DNA of 64,000 nt from the NCBI RefSeq assembly GCF_014534685.1, contig NZ_JACVVX010000001.1, forward strand, positions 124,001 to 188,000, given 5' to 3'. Shown here in pieces: positions 1-10,256 of this stretch (position 1 is its first letter; the number at the start of each line of letters is the position of its first letter). The notes under the pieces were generated by a model, which saw nothing but the letters and a program-made list of their open reading frames with translations, searched no databases and was not told the DNA's origin. Made by a program: the position numbers and the translations under genes. Source of the stretch: Oryzicola mucosus. GTDB taxonomy: Bacteria; Pseudomonadota; Alphaproteobacteria; Rhizobiales; Rhizobiaceae.

Positions 1-1405
1 CGCCAATGACTTCGCAGGTGACGACAGCGTTCTTGCGCAGTTCGCCGGAGGCGGCCGCGTCGGCAACGGTGTCGTTCTGCATCTGCTTGATGCCGAGCGA
101 GATGCGTTCCTTGTCGATGTCGACGTCAAGCACCTGAGCCTTGACCACGTCGCCGCGGTTGTACTCTTCGATGACCTGTTCGCCCGGACGATTCCAGTCG
201 AGGTCGGAGAGGTGAACCATGCCGTCCACGTCGCCTTCCAGGCCGATGAACAGGCCGAACTCGGTCTTGTTCTTGACCTCGCCCTCGACCTGGCTGCCGA
301 CCGGATGGCTGCGGGCAAACGCTTCCCATGGGTTCTCAAGCGTCTGCTTGAGGCCCAGCGAGATGCGGCGCTTCGCGGGATCGACTTCCAGGACGACGAC
401 GTCGACTTCCTGGGTGGTCGACAGGATCTTGCCGGGATGCACGTTCTTCTTCGTCCAGGACATTTCCGAAACGTGGATCAGGCCTTCGATGCCCGGCTCC
501 AGTTCGACGAACGCACCGTAGTCGGTGATGTTCGTGACCGTACCGGTGATCTTCTTGCCGATCGGGAACTTGGTGCCGATGTCGGACCAAGGATCGCTCT
601 CGAGCTGCTTCATGCCGAGCGAAATGCGGTGTGTTTCCTGGTTGATGCGGATGATCTGCACCTTGACCGTCTGACCGATGTTGAGAATCTCGGTCGGATG
701 GTTGACGCGGCGCCAAGCCATGTCGGTAACGTGAAGCAGGCCGTCAATGCCGCCGAGATCGACGAAAGCACCGTAATCGGTGATGTTCTTGACCACGCCT
801 TCGACCACCTGACCCTCTTCGAGGTTCTGGACGATCTCGGAACGCTGCTCTGCACGGCTCTCTTCGAGAACGGTGCGGCGAGAGACGACGATGTTGCCGC
901 GACGGCGATCCATCTTGAGGATCTCGAAGGGCTGCGGGTTGTGCATCAGCGGGGTGACGTCGCGGATCGGACGGATGTCGACCTGCGAACGCGGCAGGAA
1001 GGCAACGGCGCCATCCAGATCGACGGTGAAGCCGCCCTTGACCTGATTGAAGATGACGCCTTCGACGCGCTCACCCTTGGTGAACTTCTCTTCGAGCTTG
1101 ACCCAGCTTTCTTCGCGGCGAGCCTTCTCGCGCGACAGCATGGCTTCGCCCAGCGCGTTTTCGATGCGCTCGACATAGACCTCGACGGTGTCGCCGACCT
1201 TCATCTGGCCGTCCTTGGCCTTGGCGCCGAATTCCTTCAGCGGCACGCGGCCTTCGACCTTCAGGCCGACGTCGATGATGGCCATGTCTTTTTCAATGGC
1301 GGTGACGATACCCTTGACGACCTGGCCTTCGCCGGAATGACCGTCGGAAAACGACTCTTCGAGCAGGCTCGCGAAATCGTCGCGGGTGGGGTTGGATTGG
1401 GACAT
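1..1405 (-). CDS. rpsA: 30S ribosomal protein S1, C-terminus beyond window
   Basis: Ribosomal protein S1 holds mRNA on the 30S subunit during initiation. The frame starts at an ATG (MSQSNPTRDDFASLLEES) preceded by AGGAG and runs off the left edge, so about 468 residues are visible; rhizobial S1 is usually about 560-570. Successive S1 (OB-fold) repeats are plain, for instance ITDYGAFVDLGGIDGLLHV near residue 210-230 and ITDYGAFVELEPGIEGLIHV near 300. It lies downstream of cmk on the same strand, the usual order cmk-rpsA in proteobacteria. Identity is secure; only the C-terminal repeat or repeats are missing because of the window boundary. Confidence 0.97.
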   Translation of the reverse strand, partial: MSQSNPTRDDFASLLEESFSDGHSGEGQVVKGIVTAIEKDMAIIDVGLKVEGRVPLKEFGAKAKDGQMKVGDTVEVYVERIENALGEAMLSREKARREESWVKLEEKFTKGERVEGVIFNQVKGGFTVDLDGAVAFLPRSQVDIRPIRDVTPLMHNPQPFEILKMDRRRGNIVVSRRTVLEESRAEQRSEIVQNLEEGQVVEGVVKNITDYGAFVDLGGIDGLLHVTDMAWRRVNHPTEILNIGQTVKVQIIRINQETHRISLGMKQLESDPWSDIGTKFPIGKKITGTVTNITDYGAFVELEPGIEGLIHVSEMSWTKKNVHPGKILSTTQEVDVVVLEVDPAKRRISLGLKQTLENPWEAFARSHPVGSQVEGEVKNKTEFGLFIGLEGDVDGMVHLSDLDWNRPGEQVIEEYNRGDVVKAQVLDVDIDKERISLGIKQMQNDTVADAAASGELRKNAVVTCEVIG

Positions 1406-1558
1406 AGTTTCTCCTGGAGAGCTTCGCATCGCGAAGCGGCGCCGTGGGTTCGTGTTGCGTTGGCCCGCCGTCTTTCCGGGATACCATCCCTCAACCGCTT
1501 CAGCGGCAGATCGGCGCAAGAAAAAGCTGGCAGGCCGGTTTGTGGGAAGACCTTGGGG

Positions 1559-2209
1559 TCAACCCGGTGTTTTTCCGGCCATGGCATCGTCAACGATATT
1601 TTTGGCCGAGCGAAACGCCGCTTCTATAGACATTTCCGACGTATCGAGCAAGTGCGCGTCTTCGGCAGGCTTCAGCGGGCTGTCGGCCCGGCCCATGTCG
1701 CGCTCGTCGCGCTTTTTTATGTCGCCGAGGATTTCGGAAAAATCGGCGTGTCCACCCCTTCCCTCGATGTCGCGAAGGCGGCGCAGCGCGCGGACTTCCG
1801 CGCTTGCCGTGACATAAAGCTTCACGTCAGCTTGCGGGCAAACGACGGTGCCGATGTCGCGGCCGTCGAGCACCGCGCCCTGGTCGCGGCGAGCGAATTC
1901 GCGCTGCTTTTCCACCAGGATGCGCCTTACCTCGGGAATGACGGCGACGCGGGAGGCGGCATCCGCAACCTCATGGGCGGACAACACCTCGCGGTCGAGC
2001 GCGGCGAGATCGACAAGGCCGGCCGCTTCGATGGCGCGCGAATCGTCATCGAGGGACCAAGCCTTGCTCAGCATCATCTGGGCGACCGCGCGGTAGGTCA
2101 GACCGGTATCGAGATGCGGCAGATGGTAATAGTCGGCCAGCCGCCGTGCGAGCGTGCCCTTGCCCGAAGCGGCCGGGCCGTCAATTGCGATGATGAGGTT
2201 CGTTTTCAC
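1559..2209 (-). CDS. cmk: (d)CMP kinase
   Basis: Cytidylate kinase phosphorylates CMP and dCMP to the diphosphates using ATP, in pyrimidine salvage and RNA turnover. The 216-residue product has the P-loop GPAASGKGT at residues 11-19, the [11 protein letters not shown] segment of the family and an Arg-rich lid ([10 protein letters not shown]). I place the start at the GTG at 2209 ([19 protein letters not shown]), which overlaps the stop of the upstream membrane-protein gene as GTGA, implying translational coupling. An in-frame extension further upstream would add an unrelated Arg-rich stretch and was discarded. The gene sits in the aroA - membrane protein - cmk - rpsA row. Confidence 0.95.
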   Translation of the reverse strand: MKTNLIIAIDGPAASGKGTLARRLADYYHLPHLDTGLTYRAVAQMMLSKAWSLDDDSRAIEAAGLVDLAALDREVLSAHEVADAASRVAVIPEVRRILVEKQREFARRDQGAVLDGRDIGTVVCPQADVKLYVTASAEVRALRRLRDIEGRGGHADFSEILGDIKKRDERDMGRADSPLKPAEDAHLLDTSEMSIEAAFRSAKNIVDDAMAGKTPG

Positions 2210-2595
2210 AGCCGCTCTTTCCGGTTGCGCGCGATGATCGCCCCGACGAAATAGCCGATAATCATCCCGACGCAGGGCGGGAGCCAGAGAAACAGCCACG
2301 GCCCCCATTCGCTTTCATATTTTTGAACGGTGGCGGTGGCGACGCCGAGGTCGGGTTGTTCGACATTGAGCCGGCCGATGCCGCTGACAAAATAATACGC
2401 TATCAGCAGCAGCGGCAGTATCGCCAGCCAGACCGTAGCGGCCCTTCCGGGCCATCCCCGGGGCTGGCCGTCGACCTCCAGCAGTGCGCTGGCATAACTC
2501 GTCCTTCCCGACCAGATCAGAAATGGGAAGCCGAGCATGAGATAGAGAGCAAGGGTGGTTCCTGCGGCCGCCAGGGTATCGACGAGGTTTCCCAT
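2206..2595 (-). CDS. small integral membrane protein between aroA and cmk
   Basis: A 129-residue protein of unknown function. Three hydrophobic segments are visible at about residues 9-28, 52-72 and 97-120, and the C-terminus is basic (ARNRKERL), suggesting an inner-membrane protein with a cytoplasmic tail. Its ATG at 2595 lies two bases after the aroA stop and its own stop overlaps the cmk start by four bases, so all three genes are almost certainly cotranscribed and coupled. I do not recognise a catalytic motif. A small membrane ORF at this place is, from memory, common in Rhizobiales; the position alone does not reveal its job. Confidence 0.8.
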   Translation of the reverse strand: MGNLVDTLAAAGTTLALYLMLGFPFLIWSGRTSYASALLEVDGQPRGWPGRAATVWLAILPLLLIAYYFVSGIGRLNVEQPDLGVATATVQKYESEWGPWLFLWLPPCVGMIIGYFVGAIIARNRKERL

Positions 2596-2597
2596 GC

Positions 2598-3968
<1,371 letters not shown>

Positions 3969-4151
3969 TCAGGGATGGCCGCGTCGCGGCCGGGAGTTCG
4001 GGATTGCGGGCAGCGTCGTAGCATCGATCGGCTCGTGGGTCATCCCCCGATGCGCGCCCGGGAGACCGGCTTGTAAAGCTTTGGCATTTGCCTTTGACAG
4101 CGCCCTGTTCTGTGGTTAAGGGGACCAAACTTTTCACGATAGAGGCATGCC

Positions 4152-4529
4152 ATGGCGAAGACCGAACTTGGCACGAAACGCATCGACCCGGAAACGGGCC
4201 GAAAATTCTACGACCTGAACAAGGACCCGATCGTCTCGCCTTACACGGGCAAGACCTATCCGCGTTCCTATTTCGACGACACCAAGGCCTCGAAGGTCGA
4301 GGAAGAGGAAATCGACGAGAAGGAAGAGGAAGATGAGGCCGCTGAAGTCGTGTCCCTCGAGGATGCCGACGAGGAAGCCAAGGGCACCGATCTACCGGAT
4401 CTGGGCGACGATGACGACGATGTCGACCTCGGCGACGACGATGACGACACCTTCCTCGCCGAAGAAGAGGAAGAAGATGACGATGTGGCCGACATGATCG
4501 GCGTCGGCGACGACGACGACGATAGTTGA
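4152..4529 (+). CDS. TIGR02300 family acidic protein
   Basis: A 125-residue protein of unknown function, matching the TIGR02300 family of Alphaproteobacteria. The N-terminus is conserved and ordered-looking (MAKTELGTKRIDPETGRKFY, then a YTGKTYPRSYF segment to residue 41), followed by a very acidic tail in which most residues are Asp or Glu in runs such as GDDDDDVDLGDDDDD. The tail is probably disordered. It is divergent from aroA. A TTGACA at 4094-4099 upstream could be a -35 element, but the -10 is weak. The tail may mimic nucleic acid or bind metal or basic proteins; that is speculation. Confidence 0.9.
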   Translation: MAKTELGTKRIDPETGRKFYDLNKDPIVSPYTGKTYPRSYFDDTKASKVEEEEIDEKEEEDEAAEVVSLEDADEEAKGTDLPDLGDDDDDVDLGDDDDDTFLAEEEEEDDDVADMIGVGDDDDDS

Positions 4530-4581
4530 GCCTTTCGAGAACAATCTTGAGAAAAGCCATTTTGAAGGCTTGATCTTGGGA

Positions 4582-4606
4582 TGAGGCGGCGCTAGAAGCC
4601 GCCTCA
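4582..4606 (+). terminator. hairpin downstream of the TIGR02300 gene
   Basis: A perfect 9-bp stem (TGAGGCGGC / GCCGCCTCA) with loop GCTAGAA, 52 bases after the stop codon of the acidic protein gene and before the tRNA. No strong T-run follows, so it may be a weak or factor-assisted terminator. Confidence 0.5.
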
Positions 4607-4674
4607 CAAACGGCGCGGAAGACACATTCGCGCCGACCTCTTCGCCGGAAACGGCGCTGGCGCAAGCCGGGCGT

Positions 4675-4750
<76 letters not shown>

Positions 4751-5193
4751 TTTCTACTCGGCCACTCCCGGCTTTTCCGAGATAACCGCATTCCGTCGAC
4801 ATTTCCGTAGGTTACAGGACCTCCAGCGTATCCAGTTGGCGGATATATGGGATCTTCGGGCTGTTCTTGGCATAGTTCCCGAGACCGTCTCGGTGAGGGT
4901 ATTTTCCCAGCCAACACGATTCCGACGATCATTCTGTCGTGTGATGGCATGCTGCCTGGGTTCATGCACAAACTCTGCCGCGGGTAGTGTGATTGGTGGG
5001 GCAGACTAAACCTCACGACCAATGTGATCTCGGTTGAGAAGGGGCGAGATGACGCCCGGACGAGGATGCGACTTCGCTTCCCTTGATCCGACATTGCAGA
5101 GCTTGAATGCAGCGATTCGTCAGATGTTCATCACCTGCGCAATTGCGGGCTGCAGGTTTCGGCGATCAGGTGCGCGTTGAATGCGCTGCCGAT
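4751..5193. other. non-coding stretch between tRNA-Ala and recombinase relic
   Basis: About 440 bases with no reading frame showing a recognisable protein on either strand. Peptides antisense to and just past the tRNA are shadow frames. Any attachment-site remnant is not apparent by reading. Confidence 0.5.
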
Positions 5194-6767
5194 CAGCTCA
5201 GCGAATCAGACTGATCTGCCCTGAGGACCGGAAGGTCATTCATGCGCAGGAAGCGCCGCCGGTTGAGACTGGCCGGTTGCGTGCCGGCTAGGATCGCCTC
5301 GGTTAATGATGGCGAGAGAAATGCCATTGGGAGAATCCGGCTGATGTGAGCGCGGTCGGTCTGGTGCAGCATTGCAATGTCGGCGGCACTGCTTTCAGGA
5401 TTTTGATGCTGGTGGCGAGCACTGCGTGAGCCTGAGCGATCAAGCCGATCAGGGACATATAAGGTTTCGCTACTGCTTGCGACCCCGATGAGACAACCAG
5501 CCTGGTTTCGCCCCTCTTCCGCTTCAGGGTGATAAGAACAATGATGGCTTCAATCGCGATGGCTTAGGTTGAATGTGTCCGCTTGCTTTGTGTCTCCTGC
5601 CGTTGCACGAGCAGGTCGATCTGTGCGGCACGATCAATCTCAAATTTGATCTGGACGCGCGACAGCGTGATGCGGTGGAAGACAGTTTTACTCAATCCTG
5701 TTGATTGAACTCGTGCGGCTTCGTGGCCCTCGGTCTTACTGGTCTTTCGCAAGCGATCTGAGAGTGCTGCATTCTGAAGGCACGATGCGAGATGCTCCTG
5801 CATGCCCTCCCTCTCAAGCCACCGCGACGAGGCATGATCGATGAGACGGCGGACAAGCTCTGTTCCGACAATACCCTCGATTTTCTAAGCAGGAACCCGC
5901 CAACCATCACCTGTGGGCTTCGCCCCTGCCCCGTCGAGCTTGGCTCTGCCTAGAAGGGTGTTTGAAACGTGGGAGCGATAGCGCTTGCCGGCTTTCTTGC
6001 CGTGGGTGAGGCTAAGGCGGTTTCCGTCCTCATCGAACAAAAGCCCTGCGAGACTGTGGCGATCGCCATGGTTCTTCGGCTAGGATCGATGCTGCTTGTT
6101 GTTTGAGAGCAAAGCCTGAGCTGCATCGAATGTTGCTCGGTCGATGATCTGTGGGTGCTCACCTTCGTGGAGATCGAGCTTGTGACGAACCTTGCCGATG
6201 TAGACCGGATTCGACAGAAGGTAATAAAGGTTGCCGCGGCGGAAGGAACGAGCGAAGCGCGCACTTTCGCTTTCCGACACCGGCAGTGCCATCGCTTCGT
6301 CAGACAGTCTCGGCACCGACTTCAGTTCGAGGTAGCGCTGGAACAGCCATCGAACACGCTCAGCGTCTCGCGGATGAACCACCAGCTTCTTATCCTCTGC
6401 GCTGTAACCCAGCGGTACCACACCGCCCATCCACAGGCCCTTCATTCTTGAAGCTGCGATCTTGTAGCGGATACGCTCCGCTGTGACCTCTCGTTCGAAC
6501 TGGGCAAAGACAGTAGCACGTCAGGGTCAGCCGGCCCATCGAAGTGGTGGTGTTGAACTGCTGGGTGACGGAGACGAAGGAGACGCCATGGCGATCAAGA
6601 TGTCCACCATGCGTGCAAAGTCCATCAGCGAGCGGGTAAGACGGTCGATCTTGTAGACGACGATGACATCGATCTGCCCAGCCTCGATATCGGCAAGCGG
6701 CCTTTGCAGAGCCGGACGCTCCATCGTCCCGCCCGAGATGCCGCCATCAAATAGAACGGGATGTCAG
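5194..6767 (-). pseudogene. decayed large serine recombinase (resolvase + recombinase + zinc-ribbon family)
   Basis: The pieces of one large serine recombinase follow in order on the minus strand but in different frames. The visible resolvase part starts at FDGGISGGTMERPALQRPLA and continues VIVVYKIDRLTRSLMDFARM. After a frame change comes HGVSFVSVTQQFNTTTSMGRL, then AERIRYKIAASRMKGLWMGG and the recombinase domain (VRHKLDLHEGEHPQIIDRAT), then LAGLLFDEDGNRLSLTHGKK, and finally RAHISRILPMAFLSPSLTEA and ILAGTQPASLNRRRFLRMND to a stop at 5194. At least two single-base deletions near 6520-6540 and further shifts break the frame. The N-terminal 50-60 residues, including the catalytic serine, are absent at the FGE side. 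It is a dead integrase-type gene, probably the remnant of a mobile island next to tRNA-Ala. Confidence 0.88.
5242..5321 (-). repeat. 80-bp repeat, copy 1 (recombinase C-terminal coding piece)
   Basis: This segment, inside the recombinase relic, matches 20560-20639 at 76 of 80 positions and in the same orientation. On the minus strand it encodes SPSLTEAILAGTQPASLNRR, the C-terminal helix region of the recombinase family. Confidence 0.9.
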
Positions 6768-6849
6768 GCGCCAGTACAAAAGATTGCGCTCAGGTCTTGG
6801 CGCAGGACAGTGTCTTGAACAATGCGCACCTGCGGGGCGCCCACCGAGC

Positions 6850-7791
6850 CTAGATGTCGTAGGCCACGCGAAAACCGGCATTGCTGGCGGCGCTATCGGC
6901 CGACAGGCCCATGCGGGCGGCAATGCGATAGCGGTAGCAATAGGAAATGTGGCACAGGAACGAGCCACCCTTGAGTACCTTTTCCGAATGCGTCAGAGCT
7001 TGCGCGTTGCGCAGCCGTGCCGGCTTTGAGAGCGAGCGGATGCGGAACGGGTCGCGGGTCCACTCCCAGACATTACCGGACATGTTGTAGAAACCCAGTG
7101 AATTGGGCGCGAAGCTTTGCGCCGGTGCGGTACGCTCATAGCCGTCGAGCATGGTGTTGAGACGCGGGAACTTGCCCTGCCAGATGTTGGCCATGACGAT
7201 TTCGTCGTTGGGCTCGGCGTTCCCCCAGGGGAACCGCTTGTGCTCAGCCCCGCCACGGGCCGCGTGTTCCCATTCCGCCTCGGAGGGCAGCCGGCCCCCA
7301 ACCCAGGCGGCGAAGGCGTTTGCATCGGCCCAGGAGACCTGCGTCACAGGATGGTCGAGGCGGTCCTCAACGGTACTCCCTGGACCTTCCGGCTGCCGCC
7401 AGGTGGACTGATCAATCTTGTGCCACCACGGCAATCGGGAGCCGACAGCACTTGCACCAGCAAGATGCGCTTCGTCCGAAAAAAACACCGACGACCAACC
7501 AAAGCGCTCGGCTTCAGTGACATAGCCCGTTTCCTGGACGAACGCGGCGAAGCGCTCGACAGTCACCGTCTGGGCTTCGAGGCCGAAATCTGCAAGCGTA
7601 ACTTCGCGTGCAGGTCCCTCCCCGTCCTGAGGGATTTCCGGACTATCGGTGCCCACGAAGCTCTTGCCGCCCCTGACGCGGATCATATTGTGCGCCTTGC
7701 CTTTGCCTGGCTGGCTGGCCGCTGGCGGCAAAACGGCAAGCGCGTCGCTCGTGCCCAGCGACGCCCGGGATGATCCGCAGCAGGAGGTCAT
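6850..7791 (-). CDS. formylglycine-generating enzyme (sulfatase-maturation, SUMF1 family)
   Basis: FGE oxidises the active-site cysteine of Cys-type sulfatases to formylglycine. The 313-residue product has the SUMF1 fold signatures VTQVSWADANAFAAW, GRLPSEAEWEHAARGG, FPWG, NMSGNVWEWTRDPF and GGSFLCHISYCYRYRIAAR. The last holds the redox pair Cys280 and Cys285, with the same spacing as Cys336/Cys341 of human FGE. The start ATG at 7791 overlaps the GH3 stop (ATGA). The first 35 residues are not FGE-like, so the functional start could be the later Met36 (IRVRGGKSF). No signal peptide is evident, placing maturation in the cytosol beside the two sulfatases of the operon. Confidence 0.92.
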   Translation of the reverse strand: MTSCCGSSRASLGTSDALAVLPPAASQPGKGKAHNMIRVRGGKSFVGTDSPEIPQDGEGPAREVTLADFGLEAQTVTVERFAAFVQETGYVTEAERFGWSSVFFSDEAHLAGASAVGSRLPWWHKIDQSTWRQPEGPGSTVEDRLDHPVTQVSWADANAFAAWVGGRLPSEAEWEHAARGGAEHKRFPWGNAEPNDEIVMANIWQGKFPRLNTMLDGYERTAPAQSFAPNSLGFYNMSGNVWEWTRDPFRIRSLSKPARLRNAQALTHSEKVLKGGSFLCHISYCYRYRIAARMGLSADSAASNAGFRVAYDI

Positions 7792-10241
7792 GGACGCTGC
7801 TCGATCCGATTGGGCAAGGCGACCCGCTCTGCGGCGATTGGGCTGGCCGCATCGGTGGCAAGGACCAGGCTGTACTCGCCGCGCTCGGCAACCCAGCGCT
7901 GGCTGCCCACGTCGAAGTAGGAAAAGGCCCGGGCATCGAGATCGATGCTGACGCGACGGGTTTCCCCTGGTTGCAGCGCCACCTTGGCAAAGCCCTTGAG
8001 TTCCCTTTCCGGGCGATCTCCCGCACCGCCATGGGGCGCGACATAGAGCTGGACTACCGTCGCCCCGTCTCGATTACCGCTATTGCTGACATCGAGGCCA
8101 ACGCTGACCGCACCTGCCGCAAGGCGGCTTGTATCCACCTCAAGGGGGCCATATACGAAGGTGGTGTAGCTGAGGCCGAAGCCGAACGGAAAAAGCGGCT
8201 TGATACCCTGCTTGTCGTAGTGGCGGTAGCCGATGAAAAGGCCTTCGCGATAATGTACCTGGCCATCCTGACCCGGATAAACCAGCGGGTCCTGGCTATA
8301 GGCCGGGTTGTCGGACCAGCGTACCGGATAGGTCTGTGGCAGCCGTCCACCGGGCTCGGCCTTGCCGACGAGCACGTCAGCGATGGCGTTGCCGGCTTCC
8401 TGGCCGGGATACCAGGCCTGCAACAAGCCTGACACCGAGTTGATCCAGGGCATTTCCACCGGGCCGCCGCTTTGCAGCACCACGATCGTGTTGGGATTGG
8501 CCGTCGCCACGGCGGCGACCAGCGCATTCTGGTCGCCGGGAAGCTCAATTGCCGGCAGGTCGCTGCCCTCCGTGTCCCATTCGCCATTGCGGCCAATGAA
8601 CACCAAAGCCACGTCGGCTTTTGCCGCGGTATCAGCGGCATGGGCAATATCGTCCGCCCCGAGGGGGAGGCCAATACCCATTCGAAGGGCGGCCACCCCC
8701 AGGACAGAATGATCCTTTGTCGCGAACTCTATGACAATCTTTGCCGGCCTGCCCGCCTCGAGCGCGACCTCGCCGACCACCTCGTCGCACCCTTCTTCGA
8801 AGAAGGTCTGGCCCTTGGTCCAATTGGACCAGGCGTCTGCAACCAGTTTGCCATCAACGTAAACCTTGGACAGGCCCGCCGAGGCGATGCCAACGCGGTG
8901 AATGCCGGACTGTTCGGGCACGAACTCGCCTGTCAGCCTGGCGGAAAACCTGGTAGCCGGGATCTTGCCGCCAGCAACTGAACCGACCCAGAAGGTCTCG
9001 GCTCTTTCCATGGTCTCGACCGCAACGACCTCGCCGGTCAGGTCACGATTGTCGAAGAACTGGACGGACAGCTGCGATTGCAGCAGCGGTTCAAAGCGGC
9101 TGTTGCCGCAACCGGGCGCATAGGTCAGCGCATCCACGCCGACCGCCGCGACAAGGCCTTCCCAGGGTGAGACGCGATAGTGAGGATTAAGCTGCGACGA
9201 ACCGCCGCCCATGATCTGCGCGACCTTGGCATTGGGCCCAATGACGGCGATGCGCTGGCCGGGTTTTAGCGGCAGGACGTTCTGGTTCTTCAGCAGCACA
9301 GCGCCTTCGGCCCCGGCGCGACGGATCAGTTCGCGGTTTTCCGGTCGATCATCGGCGCGCTCTTCGAAGGGGCGGTGATCGTCGATGGCGCCGGTCCATT
9401 CCATCACGGACAGAATGGTACGCACACGGGTGCGGATGGTTTCGCGCGTGACTTCCCCAGCCTCGACGGCGGCGACCAGCTTCTGGCCACGATCACGCGT
9501 GGGCCCGGGCATTTCGAGATCGAGACCGGCATTGACTGTGGGGGCTGTCGAGTGCGACCCAAACCAATCCGACATGACGAGGCCATCAAAGCCCCATTCG
9601 CCACGCAGCACATCGGTCAGCAGCCAATTGTGCTCCGAAGCATAGGTGCCGTTGACCTTGTTGTAGGCGGTCATCACGCCCTTGGTGCCCGCCTTCTTCA
9701 CCGCCCATTCGAAGGGGATGAGGTAGATCTCGCGCAAGGACCGCTCATCGATCACCGAGCTCATCGTGGTGCGTTCGATTTCGGATTCGTTGCCGGCAAA
9801 ATGCTTGATGGTGGCAGAAACGCCATTTTCCTGCAGACCTTGGATATAGCCGAGTGCCAGTTCGGCAGTGAGCACCGGGTCTTCGGAATAGCATTCGAAA
9901 TTGCGGCCATTGGTGACCGATCGCTGGATATTGACCGTGGGCGCCAGGAGCATATGGGCGTTCTTGGACTTGGTTTCCTCCGCCAATGCAGCGCCGATTT
10001 CGTGCAGCAGCGCGACATTCCAGCTGGCGCCAAGACCGACACCGACGGGGAAGGCCGTCGCCTTGACCCCGCCGACAAGGCCACCACCGCCCCGCGCGCC
10101 GTTCGGACCGTCGGAAACGCGCAGCTTGCCGATACCCAGTCGCTCAATGGTCGGCAGGGACCAGAAATCCTCGCCCGAGAGCAGGGAGACCTGCTCTTCA
10201 AGCGTCATGGCGTCGACAAATTCATCAATGCTCTTGGTCAT
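7788..10241 (-). CDS. glycoside hydrolase family 3 beta-glycosidase with PA14 insert
   Basis: An 817-residue GH3 enzyme, usually a retaining exo-beta-glucosidase or related glycosidase. The N-terminal barrel has KHFAGNESE at 146-154 and the nucleophile segment GLVMSDWFG with Asp225. The second domain begins near residue 310 (AGAEGAVLLKNQNVLPL) and is interrupted by a PA14-like module at about 395-530 (LTGEFVPEQSGIHRVGIASA), a carbohydrate-recognition insert known from GH3. A fibronectin-III-like C-terminal domain (LDVSNSGNRDGATVVQLYV) follows. There is no signal peptide, so it should act on imported glycosides. It lies between sulfatase 1 (15-base gap) and FGE (overlap). Confidence 0.93.
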   Translation of the reverse strand: MTKSIDEFVDAMTLEEQVSLLSGEDFWSLPTIERLGIGKLRVSDGPNGARGGGGLVGGVKATAFPVGVGLGASWNVALLHEIGAALAEETKSKNAHMLLAPTVNIQRSVTNGRNFECYSEDPVLTAELALGYIQGLQENGVSATIKHFAGNESEIERTTMSSVIDERSLREIYLIPFEWAVKKAGTKGVMTAYNKVNGTYASEHNWLLTDVLRGEWGFDGLVMSDWFGSHSTAPTVNAGLDLEMPGPTRDRGQKLVAAVEAGEVTRETIRTRVRTILSVMEWTGAIDDHRPFEERADDRPENRELIRRAGAEGAVLLKNQNVLPLKPGQRIAVIGPNAKVAQIMGGGSSQLNPHYRVSPWEGLVAAVGVDALTYAPGCGNSRFEPLLQSQLSVQFFDNRDLTGEVVAVETMERAETFWVGSVAGGKIPATRFSARLTGEFVPEQSGIHRVGIASAGLSKVYVDGKLVADAWSNWTKGQTFFEEGCDEVVGEVALEAGRPAKIVIEFATKDHSVLGVAALRMGIGLPLGADDIAHAADTAAKADVALVFIGRNGEWDTEGSDLPAIELPGDQNALVAAVATANPNTIVVLQSGGPVEMPWINSVSGLLQAWYPGQEAGNAIADVLVGKAEPGGRLPQTYPVRWSDNPAYSQDPLVYPGQDGQVHYREGLFIGYRHYDKQGIKPLFPFGFGLSYTTFVYGPLEVDTSRLAAGAVSVGLDVSNSGNRDGATVVQLYVAPHGGAGDRPERELKGFAKVALQPGETRRVSIDLDARAFSYFDVGSQRWVAERGEYSLVLATDAASPIAAERVALPNRIEQRP

Positions 10242-10256
10242 GGGGTGCGTTCCGGT

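Noticed and set aside
212-2254. Long plus-strand reading frame of 680 codons
   Set aside because: It is antisense to rpsA, cmk and the small membrane gene; the codon content is the mirror of those genes and no family features appear.
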